Shown piece after piece: positions 53,935-63,269 of a DNA stretch of 64,000 nt. A model generated the notes under the pieces. It saw only the letters and a list, made by a program, of their open reading frames with translations. It did not search any database and was not told where the DNA came from. The stretch comes from Aradus depressus (lineage: Eukaryota; Arthropoda; Insecta; Hemiptera; Aradidae), in NCBI GenBank assembly GCA_963662175.1, contig OY759221.1, positions 31,122,045 through 31,186,044 of the forward strand, read 5' to 3'. A program made the translations under genes and the position numbers. Positions within the stretch are counted from its first letter, which is position 1, and the number at the start of each line of letters is the position of its first letter.

Positions 53935-54225
53935 TGCTGTTTCTTGTCCTACCAAGAACTATCTATTCCCAAATGCAGACCTACGTAAACATTTAGTGAA
54001 GCACCAGTTTGTCGCGCGTGTAGACATTAAATATTGATAGCGAATGTCTCATAGATGGGCTGATGTAATGGCTCTGTTATTTACAGTACTCGAGCACTTC
54101 AATTACAACTTTATTGCTTGCAGCTAAATACTCGTATGGATAATTAGTTTAATGGATCCGTCAACAGCTGTATATTCTAATTAACAACACCCATGCATTT
54201 GAATATCTCATTATTACTTTGACTA
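53935..54225 (+). repeat. Repeat B copy 2
   Basis: Counterpart of 43019-43335 in the same orientation. A run of about 30 A precedes it (53889-53918), and repeat A follows 70 bases later. Confidence 0.6.
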
Positions 54226-54294
54226 AATAAAAATGTTCTCGTTACATGGGACTGTTATTGTTACCGTTAATGTTTTTTTTATTACTTTTTACTT

Positions 54295-54590
54295 TCCAGC
54301 TATACGAAGTTTTGAACGGAATTTTATGTTTTTCGACCTATATATTTCAAATAGGAAAAAAACTTCTGTGGTGGATCTGTGTGTCTGTGAACACGATAAC
54401 TCCCGATACAATGAACATATCGACACGAAATTTTATATCGGTGTTGTCCTTGTGGGGTTTTGGTGACACATATAATATAAGGACAACACCGATCGATTTT
54501 CAGCCAAATTGGTCAAGGGGGAGGGGGGATTAGGGTAGAGGGCTAAACAAGGCAATTCAAAAACCCTAATAACTGCCGATTTATTTTATT
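54295..54590 (+). repeat. Repeat A copy
   Basis: The first end (ccagctatacgaagttttga) and two units; it stops at ataactgccgatt. Confidence 0.65.
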
Positions 54591-55171
54591 TTCGGTTTGT
54601 TATTGTTATTTTATAAATTTGGCTGTTACTTAGTTTCTTATTTCCTTCGCTCGGATTTCCGATTAACACAGCCTGGTAGAGACTAAAGGAACTAATTTTA
54701 ATAGGATAAATGGACTATATATCTAACCATAGAGCGCACAGAAGGTTGTTCTAGGTCAAAAATTAAAATTGTAATTTTTAGCATGGGTATTCATTATAAG
54801 TCGTGCCCATAAATGATGATGAATACATTTTCCCTATATTTTTTTATTTTATTTTCCCAAGAACATTTTATATAGATAAAGAAATGTATGATCTATCATT
54901 TAAAGAATGCTGAACACTGAGTTCAAATTAAAATATATTTATATATTATATTATTATTTTATTTTTGTATGTGGTATCATGGATCAACCTGTCATCATTA
55001 GCGCGGTTTGATGAAGATTATATGACGATTGCTTTTTAGCATCTCTCATCTCTTCTTCCATATTTGCCACTTTTATTTATGGTTATTTTAATTTTCCCAT
55101 TACCAATAATCTTTATTTGTAACAATTATTATTTTTAATATTGTTAATTTGTATTTAATTGTGTGTTCCAG
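54591..55171. other. Presumed intron or upstream region of the host gene
   Basis: AT-rich with T-rich runs before the acceptor of exon a. No earlier exon recognised. Confidence 0.5.
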
Positions 55172-55226
55172 GGCTCTGATTCAGGCTCCGTCCTCTTCTC
55201 CGCATCACCTCCTCCAGGTAGAAAAC
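55172..55226 (+). CDS. Internal exon a of unrecognised Pro/Ser-rich gene
   Basis: The exon is bounded by an acceptor (ttccag) and a perfect donor (gtaagt). It reads GSDSGSVLFSASPPPGRK and ends in phase 1, and its last base C joins AT of the next exon to make His. A second donor lies inside at 55218 (CCAG|gtagaa). It also leaves phase 1, so its use would shorten the protein by three residues (Gly-Arg-Lys) and place Asp at the junction. The exon is Ser/Pro-rich with no catalytic motif. Upstream exons must lie outside the window or in sequence I could not recognise. I do not recognise the family. A nuclear or scaffold-type regulatory protein is only a guess from composition. Confidence 0.72.
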
Positions 55227-55446
55227 GTAAGTCAACTTAATATTCTAAGTATCATGCTAATTTTGATTTTATTAGACTCTTTTTTGTATTTATTAGAATA
55301 TTAAGTGTTTGCCAACATAATAAGTACTCATTCATTGAAAGAATTTATACTAAATTACATTCTGTATGTATAAGTATAATCTGAAAAAAAAATGTAAGTA
55401 TAATATTTGAGTTAACTGTATTCACGTGGCCCATGTACTGTTCCAG

Positions 55447-55562
55447 ATGAGCCGCCTACAGGTGAAGTTACCGTCAATGGTCATGGAGTCAGCAGCCCGC
55501 CGCGAAAGGAGCCACCCACCAGTCCGACTCCCGTACCTCAGCAAGTCTTCCCATCCCAGATT
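55447..55562 (+). CDS. Internal exon b of the same Pro/Ser-rich gene
   Basis: Acceptor ttccag and donor gtaagt flank 116 bases. They begin by completing a phase-1 codon and end in phase 0. The translation runs (H/D)EPPTGEVTVNGHGVSS, then PPRKEPPTSPTPVPQQVFPSQI. It is rich in Pro, Ser and Thr with short SP/TP motifs and one basic PPRK patch, as in disordered regulatory proteins. Phase agreement with exons a and c is the main reason to believe it. Intron a-b is about 220 bp and intron b-c about 440 bp, and the latter carries a repeat A fragment with a G-tract. Confidence 0.75.
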
Positions 55563-55809
55563 GTAAGTATACATATCTGCTCATCTTTAGGTCCCTTGGT
55601 GCAAACCAATCTTATAACTCGATCAAGGTTAATTCTTCATCACAGAATCATTTTTCTCTAGAGAGGTCTACTGGAAATTAACCTTCTTAAGTTTACTTGA
55701 ATTAGTTGTATAAATTATGAGTCTAGTTGATACCAATCAGACTCATGTTATTTATCATTTGTTATTGTTAACACATTACTTAATTTATCTCTCTCCTGCC
55801 CCCAAATTA

Positions 55810-55960
55810 TTTTTGGGAAGATATACGAAGTGGGTGGGAGGGGGAGGGGGGGGGGGGGGGAGTTATGTAATCGGCCAGAAATTCGATGTTTTTTCACCGG
55901 AATTTCATGTTTCCCAAAAATTCCAAAAATTAATTCCAACATTTAGTATAGAAATTCCAT
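55810..55960 (+). repeat. Repeat A first-end fragment in intron b-c
   Basis: agatatacgaagtgggtggg, a G-tract, then gttatgtaatcggccagaaa. It lies 40 bases before exon c. Confidence 0.6.
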
Positions 55961-55999
55961 AAGCTCGACACTTAAGTGTTCCTTGTTTTGCTGTTTCAG

Positions 56000-56374
56000 G
56001 TTACGAATGGGGTGACGGCGAAGACGGAGCGGGTGAGCCCACCCCCAGTAGTGGCGGCGGCGGCAGTAACAGTAGCCAGCAACTACCAGCCTACCCCAGC
56101 GCCCACCCAGACCACCCCCTCGGGCTACCCACACTCACATCAGCACCATAGTCTGTACCAACACTCACATCAACACCCTCATCCTCACCAGCATCCTCAT
56201 GCTCACAGCCATCCCCACAGTCACCCAGGACCAATCGTGCAGCCGCCGCCGATTCCAACAGTAGCCACCGTCCACCATCAGCAGCCCCCCATCCCACCAG
56301 TCCCCCCTGTCTCATATCATCCTCCGCTCTACGCCCCTTACAGCTCCACGCCTTATCTACCGCCAGTTTCTCAG
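56000..56374 (+). CDS. Internal exon c: His/Pro-rich segment
   Basis: Acceptor gtttcag and donor gtaagt bound exactly 125 codons, phase 0 at both ends. The first third is Val/Ala/Pro-rich (VTNGVTAKTERVSPPPVV, then an Ala run). The middle, about residues 45-75 of the exon, is a His-Pro/His-Ser alternation (units such as HSHQHPHPHQHPHAHSHPH). The last part is PPIP/PPVPP and Tyr-Pro-rich (SYHPPLYAPYSSTPYLPPVSQ in two pieces). Base composition is far more GC-rich than the surrounding DNA, which supports coding. His-repeats occur in many insect transcriptional regulators, but no DNA-binding or enzymatic domain is visible, so function stays open. Confidence 0.82.
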
Positions 56375-56623
56375 GTAAGTTACCATAGTCGGTTAAGCGT
56401 TTTTGTTTTTCTTCTCTGTCCTCCTGTGTGTCCTTCCAATATCGTTGTCTGCTGTATCACCTACACTAACTTTAAAGGAAATTATCCTATACGTTGGAAA
56501 ACACTTTTCATACAAACATTTGCGAGATCCTCCGCCGTTCCAGCCATCCCCACCTTCTGAGGTCGTCCTCCAGCCCTATTCCTCTTTGTCCTGAGCATCC
56601 CTCCCTGACTCCATCCTCTGCAG

Positions 56624-56785
56624 ATGTCCTACCCACCGCCCCCTTACTTCAGTGTCACCAGTTCTCCTGGCTCTTATACAAGACGGATCTATTGGATCCT
56701 GATCTCCATTTCATCCTACCACCTCCCACCAATTTGTTTCCTAACATATTTTTTTTCATTCGCTTCTTTTAGACAAGGGAATTGA
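56624..56785 (+). CDS. Candidate alternative last exon d
   Basis: A pyrimidine-rich tract and acceptor ctctgcag precede a phase-0 reading frame, MSYPPPPYFSVTSSPGSYTR followed by a hydrophobic, non-conserved-looking stretch. It ends at TGA 56783-56785. The start continues the Tyr/Pro style of exon c, and both phases match. No good donor is found before the stop, so the exon could be a terminal alternative. An AATAAA follows at 56960-56965. The Ile/Phe/Leu-rich second half looks like read-through into intron, which fits an intronic polyadenylation isoform. A hidden donor that I missed would make only the first 15-20 codons real. Confidence 0.45.
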   Translation: MSYPPPPYFSVTSSPGSYTRRIYWILISISSYHLPPICFLTYFFSFASFRQGN

Positions 56786-57734
56786 GGATAAGTTGCAATA
56801 ATGATGAGGCGCATCGTGACTCATTTGAAATTTTATTAAATAGAATGAGGGGTAATTAGGAAGGTTATTGCGGCTAATGGTTTCCTCACGACTCTTCTGT
56901 TAGCGTTCTTTGACCTCAGGATTCGTGATCACCTGTAAGACACTTTTAAGAGGATTTTAAATAAAATATTTAGATTTTAAGGATACAACTTTTTTTTCTT
57001 TTTCCCTATCAAAGAAGTATTTATTTCTTTTCTAGTACTTAGCAGCTACTTTCTTTCTTCTGTTTAAGTAGATGATTGTTGTTCCAAAAGACCATTACCA
57101 AAACGCATCAGATATGCATGCATTAATAAGCAAAAATGATTTGGTCATCAGTATGGCCCATTTCGCCCATATTTTTGTCACTAGATTCGTTGTGCAATTT
57201 GATGTATTACAACGATTCCAGAAAAATTTTTTAATGCCTCAGGTTATTGGGGAACGAATCCCTTGATTAAAGCAAATCCCCCTCGACTTTTATCAACCGT
57301 GCTAAATGAAATATCACTGCGTCTAATGTGTTGAGATAGGGTGGGGGTGGTTGGTTGAAATGAAGTGTCGGAGGATGAAGCCGTGGTTGGAGTGGTACGG
57401 ATGACAGAGCTAATGGGTGTAATCAGGTTAGTGGCAGTGGCAGTGGCAGAGGAGGGAGGAACCAATGTAATTAATATTAATGGAAAGTTCTGTGGTGCGG
57501 AAAACAGCCAGCCCCTAATTACAACCAATATTGGTCTGTCTTCATTATTTAATACTGGTTAGTGACAACTCAACCGTACACAGTACACCATCCTTTGGCT
57601 ATTTACAATCAGCAATCAGTGGCACCTCATCACCGCTTTTTCTTTTAATCCCTTTGTACAAAAAAATAAAAAAAAATTGCTCAAACTATAGAAGATAAAA
57701 ACATTGTCACTGCACAAGTGTGAGGGAGATAAGA
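56786..57734. other. Intron sequence; AATAAA at 56960
   Basis: Between exons d and e. A GT/GA-rich block at 57335-57470 (ggcagtggcagtggcaga) keeps both strands open for 65-94 codons but lacks splice support. Confidence 0.45.
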
Positions 57735-58275
57735 GAGGGAGGGGGGGGGTCATATGGGGAGAAAGATGAGTATGAGTATAGGAAAGAGTGAGGAGCATGA
57801 GTAATAGGAAAGAGTGAGAGGCATGAGTACACGGAAGAGTGAGGGACAGAAGTTCAGAAAAAAGTGAGGAGCATGAGTATAGGAAAGAGTGAGGAGCATG
57901 AGTACACGGAAGAGTGAGGGACATCAGTACAGGATAGAGTGAGGTGCATGAGTTCAGGAAAAAATGAGGAGTATGAGTATAGGAAAGAGTTAGAGGCATC
58001 AGTACAGGATAGAGTGAGGAACAGAAGTTCAGGAAAAAGTGAGGAGCATGAGTATATGAAAGAGTGAGGAGCATGAGTACACGGAAGAGTGAGGGACAGA
58101 AGTTCAGGAAAGAGTGAGAGATATAAATACAGGATAGAGTGAGGAGCATGAGTATAGGAAAGAGTGAGGAGCATGAGTACACGGAAGAGTGAGGGACATC
58201 AGTAGAGGATAGAGTGAGGTGCATGAGTTCAGGAAAAAATGTGGAGTATGAGTATAGGAAAGAGTGAGATGCATG
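57735..58275 (+). repeat. 25-bp purine-rich minisatellite
   Basis: About 20 imperfect units of gagtgaggagcatgagtata or similar, period about 25. Almost all plus-strand bases are purines. The reverse frame is open for 254 codons only because the period and composition avoid stops. Confidence 0.85.
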
Positions 58276-58426
58276 ACTATAGTCACTTCCAAAAAGAGAC
58301 GCTAAAAAGTCCAAAAGGAAGACGTAGGGAAATGGTAACTTCCATTGAGGTGTGATAACAAAAGGAATAAGGAACAACATTTTTACTCCTGAGACGGCAT
58401 TGTGTCTCTCAGTGTCAGGGAAAGTT

Positions 58427-58965
58427 AAATAAAAACAAAGAACTTGTTTAACTTTTCGTCTAATTCCACAAAAACATTTATAGGTTAGGTTAGGTTTTAT
58501 GACTCATGCCCGGGCTTTAACTACGAGGTCATATCGCCTACTACCAGAGCGCTCTTTCATCACTCTGGTGGACACGAGCCCGACTCTGCTATGGAATTCC
58601 TAAATTTTGCCTACCCTCAATTTTTATTCACCTAGGGTAGGGGTCTTTAACGAGTACCTGACATTGTACAGGCTCGGGACCATCGCTTGTTGTCCCATCC
58701 GAAGGACGGCATGCATAAGTTTATTTTACTTTCTAGATAAAATAAACTAAGGGCCTCGGTTGGGTTTCTTGAGCTCTTCTTGAGTTCAAAAGGCTAGCAC
58801 GCATACCACTGAGCTACCGGCGCCCTCAAAACATTTATATAAAGTGTACCCACAAAGTACAAAAGTGAACTTTATCCGAATCCAGTACATTTTATGTATT
58901 TATATATTTTTGTGAAATTAGACAATTTAAAAGTAAAAAAATTCTTTGTGTTTATATATTTTATT
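58427..58965. mobile_element. Fold-back element, family 4-like, split by SINE
   Basis: The left arm (aaacaaagaacttgtttaac to acaaaaacatttata) is the diverged inverse of the right arm around 58894-58960. Between them lies a SINE with its own target duplication. The sequence after the SINE (tatccgaatccagtacattt) is a decayed form of the family 4 hammerhead segment. Confidence 0.5.
58483..58827 (-). mobile_element. SINE copy, TTAGG-type tail, in gene intron
   Basis: A perfect 12-bp duplication aaaacatttata (58471-58482, 58828-58839) flanks it. It lies inside a fold-back element between exons c and e. Confidence 0.87.
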
Positions 58966-59471
58966 AGCTTTACAAGAGTATCGACACAGATGGTACCAAT
59001 CTATTCGGACATTCAGAGGTACATTTTTGTATCAACTTGGTTGTGGAAGTTATTAATGGGAGGTAGACTGCTAACATATTGTTACCCAGTGCAAGGTCTA
59101 AGGTTGTTATCCGAACTACGCTTTGTTGATCGGTTAGAAGATAAAGTGCCTCCCTGCATTGTCACTCTGATTCCTGACAGTTGACCATGAGCTCTTGCCT
59201 ATTATTTCAGGTTATTTATTCGTCTCTACATTTGTTATGACCAGAATTGTATATAGGTGTATACAAGCTTCTCTCTCTGGCACGCTCTTTCTTCTATTTC
59301 AACTAAATAACAAACTGTTTGTATGTTTTTATAGATAGCCTAGAAGCAATAACATATACCATATTAAATTACTATTTGTTGCTAGTCTTTTTAGATTGTT
59401 CAAACTTAGTTTATTTTATAAAAATATAAATTTTATAAGTTTAAAGTAGTGAAATTGAAAACATTAATAAA
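58966..59471. other. Intron sequence, no feature
   Basis: A 96-codon frame to 59184 shows no recognisable domain. The last 35 bases share the flank of the SINE copy at 40514. Confidence 0.4.
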
Positions 59472-59762
59472 GTGGGAGCCTGTAGCTTTGTGGTAGGTCC
59501 TTTGTTTCTTTTTTTATCTGGGAGGTAAAAAAAAAAAAAAAGCATGCCGTCCTTCGGATGGGACGTTAAGCGATGGTCCCGAGCCTGTACGATGTCAGGT
59601 ACTCGTTAAAGACCCCTACCCTAGGTGAATAAAAATTTGGGGTAGACAAAATTTAGTACTCCCATAGTAAATTCAGGCTCATGTTCACCAGATTGACGAA
59701 AGAGCGCTCTGGTAGTAGCCGATATGACATAGTTGTTAAAGCTCGAACATGAGTGACAATAT
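59472..59762 (+). mobile_element. Diverged SINE subfamily copy
   Basis: Same deleted head as the copy at 40514, with a run of 15 A inside the body. The tail is degraded. Confidence 0.62.
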
Positions 59763-60140
59763 TTAACCAATAAGATAGTGCAGATACGTTGTTGCTTCTG
59801 AGCGGTTGACGTCTTCATGTAAAGTGGCGTCTGATTAATATTGGAAGTAACATACTGAAAGAGTACATAAAAACATTCCCGTTAATCATGGAAATACGCT
59901 TTATTCATGACTTAGGAATAATAGTGAACTACGAGTATACTGTTTATTCGTGCCTGCGAAATAACTTTGTTGAGCTATGGAAATACACTTTATGCGTGGC
60001 TTATTTGGAAATAACTTCGTTTAACTATAGGAATACGCTTAGAAATAACCAAATAACCATGGCTTAGAAATAACTTCGTTCAACTATGCATTGTTCATTC
60101 TAATAACACTGAAAAATCGCTAGGTTTTAGTAAAGTATGT
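59763..60140. other. Intron sequence with short direct repeats
   Basis: aatacgctt/aatacacttta and aataacttcgtt recur several times between 59890 and 60080, a loose repeat of about 45-50 bp. Confidence 0.4.
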
Positions 60141-60790
60141 TTTTTTTTTTGCATTATAAAGTTTTTATTTTTCCAAATCATACAGTATTATACGTACAGT
60201 GAGACAACATTAAATAGACAATTTAATTATTATAATTGTTGATATAATATACTATATAAAGTTCACAAACAAAATAACAAAGTAAAATTTGAGGGAAAAT
60301 CCCACTAGGCCTAGGCCTGAGTGCGGGAAAACAATTTAAAAGAGATATATAAAAGATGAAAATATGGCTAAGTAAAATTTTGACATGAAATGATCGCTAA
60401 TGGAGTTAGACAATACTTATGTAAAGTATATTAAAATGACATAAGTTTTAAAAATTCTTCATCATTGATTTTATTCATACAGCATTTTAAGTTCAGTTTA
60501 AAGTTTTGAATACTACAATTTTTGATGGCAAGATTATAAGCTCGAAGTCCTAGGTAGTAAACATTAAGTTGTGTAATTTTTTTTATCAAATGGGGTAATT
60601 GAAAAGTTGGTTTATTTCGCAAAGTTATTTCGGCTGTTTTTTTTGTTTTTTTTTAACAAGTATCTCTTTAATAATATTAAACAATCTCTTTAAGAGACAT
60701 TTATGGGCCTCTGTGAATTTTGTTGTAGTAAGTTGCCACAAGTCACAATACCATAAGTTCTAAAAAAACAATTGAAATTATTGTCGACTA
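60141..60790 (-). pseudogene. LINE 3' end remnant (CR1/Jockey-like)
   Basis: The minus strand encodes RNKPTFQLPHLIKKITQLNV, YYLGLRAYNLAIKNCSIQNF, KLNLKCCM. This fits the terminal SxR...Y.LP..IKN....FK..LK pattern of such ORF2 proteins. Upstream, broken frames resemble the LLYYGLVVWG segment. The end is marked by an A-run on the minus strand (60141-60150). Confidence 0.5.
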
Positions 60791-60852
60791 GATTTGGATT
60801 GAGAGAGACAAGATATAAGCAATTTACCTCCTACCTTGGATGGTAAAGTCGT

Positions 60853-60888
60853 AGTGACTTGATGATGGCGGAACGAAAGCTCTCAATT
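60853..60888 (+). ncRNA. Weak hammerhead-like motif
   Basis: TGA, CTTGATGA, a weak stem II, CGAAA at 60874-60878, AGCT then C, and TCA that could pair with the 5' TGA. One extra or changed base in the core makes activity doubtful. It lies in the intron before exon e. Confidence 0.28.
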
Positions 60889-61096
60889 TCAAAACCGTGA
60901 AGCCTCCATTATTCTATTAGCAATGGTTATTTTATTTATAATAATTTTTTTTTTTCAAGTCTAGGTCGTAAACATCAATTTGTACACTGTATATAAATGG
61001 GGTAATTAGAATCAACTTAAAAACACAGTACTCATTATTGAAAGATTAAATAAAGCAAAAAAAAAATCCTGTCCAATAATATATTGTAACTTTCAG

Positions 61097-61254
61097 AGGG
61101 TGAATCGGTCGCCGATTGGACTGAAACCAGTGACGACATGCCCCATCGTAACGACCACGACGACGAGTCATCGGGAGATGGTGAACACTGCGGTGGTGGG
61201 ACGGAGCCACAGTCCAAGAGGACACAGCCCCACCAGGGAGCGGGAGAGCTACAG
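61097..61254 (+). CDS. Internal exon e of the Pro/Ser-rich gene
   Basis: Acceptor aactttcag starts phase 0, matching the end of exon c. The frame reads RVNRSPIGLKPVTTCPIV, a Thr run, SHREMVNTAVVGRSHSPRG, then HSPTRERESY, and ends phase 2 (AG|). The donor at 61255 is gttggt (poor at +3). A second in-phase donor (gtaatt) lies nine bases downstream at 61264. RS/SP-rich sequence with basic residues suggests a phosphorylated, disordered nuclear region, which is inference only. Another frame across the exon (ESVADWTETSDDMPH...) is also open, but it does not match the phase of neighbouring exons. Confidence 0.7.
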
Positions 61255-61280
61255 GTTGGTTTGGTAATTGCTATTTGTTT

Positions 61281-61361
61281 GTTATGTTAGTATAACATGA
61301 ATGGTATGTTATGTTAGTATAACATGAATGATATGTTATGTTAGTATAACAAATATATAAG
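61281..61361 (+). repeat. 27-bp direct repeats, three copies
   Basis: gttatgttagtataacatga starts at 61281, 61308 and 61335. Each contains the inverted pair gttatgttagtataac. It leads into the 81-bp array. Confidence 0.8.
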
Positions 61362-62125
61362 TATGCCAATAAATTCATGCATTTAATATGCCACTAGCAC
61401 ATTTATGTTATTATAAAATGCATGTAAGAGTCAACAAATAAATGCACTTAATGTGCAACTAGCTCATTTATGTTATGTGAGGATAACATGATTGTACAGG
61501 GTATGGAAGAGTCAACAAATACATGCACCTAATGTGCAACTAGCTTATTTATATTATGTCAGTATACAATGAATGTACAGAGCGTGGAAGAGTCAACAAA
61601 TAAATGCACCTAATGTGCAACTAGCTCATTTATATTATGTCAGTATACAATGAATGTACAGAGCGTGGAAGAGTCAACAACTACATGCACCTAATGTGCA
61701 ACTAGCTTATTTATATTATGTCAGTATACAATGAATGTACAGGGTATGGAAGAGTCAACAAAGACATGCACCTAATGTGCAACTAGCTTATTTATATTAT
61801 GTCAGTATACAATGAATGTACAGGGTATGGAAGAGTCAACAAAGACATGCACCTAATGTGCAACTAGCTCATTTATATTATGTCAGTATACAATGAATGT
61901 ACAGAGCGTGGAAGAGTCAACAAATACATGCACCTAATGTGCAACTAGCTTATTTATATTATGTCAGTATACAATGAATGTACAGGGTATGGAAGAGTCA
62001 ACAAAGACATGCACCTAATGTGCAACTAGCTTATTTATATTATGTCAGTATACAATGAATGTACAGAGCGTGGAAGAGTCAACAAATAAATGCACCTAAT
62101 GTGCAACTAGCTTATTTATATTAGC
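61362..62125 (+). repeat. 81-bp tandem array in intron
   Basis: The marker ggaagagtcaaca recurs at 81-base steps from 61506 to 62073 (eight units), after a diverged unit at 61427. Two variants (cagggtatgg, cagagcgtgg) are interspersed in the order G A A G G A G A. Confidence 0.92.
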
Positions 62126-62233
62126 GAAAACTTAATTGATTAATCTATTTTGAGAAGTATTTTGTCTAATTTTTTTTTTTTTTTTAATTAACTGAGAAAA
62201 TCACCTCGTAAGGCCGAAAATCCCATGGAAATT

Positions 62234-62583
62234 AAGGGCGCCGGTAGCTCAGTGGTATGCGTGCTTGACTTCTGAGCTTAAGAACGTGGGTTCGTAACCC
62301 GACCGAGGCCCTTAGTTTATTTTATCTGGGAGGTAAAATGAACTTAAGCACGCCGTCCTTCGGATGGGACGTTAAGCGATGGTCCCGAGCCTGTACAATG
62401 TCAGGTACTCGTTAAAGACCCCTACCCTAGGTGAATAAAAATTGAGGGTAGGCAAAATGTATTTACTCCCATAGTAGAGTCGGGCTCATGTCCACCAGAG
62501 TGACGAAAGAGCGCTCTGGTAGTAGGCGATATGACCTGGTAGTTAAAGCCCGGGCATGAGTCATACAGCCCAACCTAACCTAA
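62234..62583 (+). mobile_element. SINE copy, TTAGG-type tail, in gene intron
   Basis: A perfect 12-bp duplication cccatggaaatt (62222-62233, 62584-62595) flanks it. It sits about 90 bases upstream of exon f, between the 81-bp array and the exon. Confidence 0.87.
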
Positions 62584-62672
62584 CCCATGGAAATTGAGCC
62601 CAAATATGGAATATAATGTGGAATAATGTTATTATTCTAATGATGTAAAAAAAATTGTTTTTTTGTTTGTAG

Positions 62673-62789
62673 TAGTAATGTTAGCAGTCTGAGTCGGGGA
62701 AGTGTTGGTACCCCCGTGAGTCTTCCTCCCTACCATCCACCACCTCAGTCATCGTTGGCCTACAACAAACCTTCTGGAGTATGGGTCAG
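62673..62789 (+). CDS. Internal exon f of the Pro/Ser-rich gene
   Basis: Starts after a tandem acceptor (gtagtag) and completes the phase-2 codon of exon e as Ser. It then reads SNVSSLSRGSVGTPVSLPPY, then HPPPQSSLAYNKPSGVWVR, ending phase 2 at a good donor (CAG|gtaaga). Using the second AG (start 62676) removes one Ser without changing frame, a NAGNAG arrangement. A young SINE ends about 85 bases upstream and a fold-back element starts 28 bases downstream, so the exon is closely hemmed in by mobile DNA. The gene continues past the window. Confidence 0.75.
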
Positions 62790-62817
62790 GTAAGAGGATC
62801 TTGTACTCTTGAAATTA

Positions 62818-63141
62818 TTTCATCTTTCAATATTGGTAATTGAGGCAATTAAGGTATTTATATTTTTAACAATATTTTATTTCATTTCAGACGTTTCGAC
62901 ACTCTAGTCATTATCAATTCTAAATATAGAATGATATATAAAATTACTATTCCAATCATGTATTATATAACATTAATTGTCGTCTTTTATAATAAATTCA
63001 CATGTGTCAATAACACCTTTACATCTTTCAAATTCTAGTACTATAAATAAACCGCTATGACCATGATATAAATACCTTAATTGCTTCAATTACCAATATT
63101 GAAAGATTACATAAGTAAGGTATATTAAATTCAACTTGATA
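62818..63141 (+). mobile_element. Fold-back element with hammerhead-like segment in gene intron
   Basis: Arms of about 40 bases (62823-62862, 63065-63107; caatattggtaattgaggca and inverse) flank an AT-rich middle, and a tail of about 35 bases follows. An 11-bp duplication tcttgaaatta flanks it (62807-62817, 63142-63152). The minus strand at 62888-62918 reads TTGATAA, GAC/GTC stem, GAAACGTC, a hammerhead-like layout with a changed core. It begins 28 bases after exon f. Confidence 0.6.
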
Positions 63142-63269
63142 TCTTGAAATTAGTTTAATTCGAGAGAAGACGAGGATTTTTGTATGAAAAGAATGAGAAA
63201 GATGGCGCCACACATCAAAATACACTTCAGGCATTCGTATGACAATTTTCTACAAATATATTCAGTGCT

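Noticed and set aside
57616..58380. 254-codon minus-strand open frame
   Set aside because: It is the reverse reading of a 25-bp minisatellite; the repeated LTLSYTHAPHSF pattern has no domain and no start or splice context.
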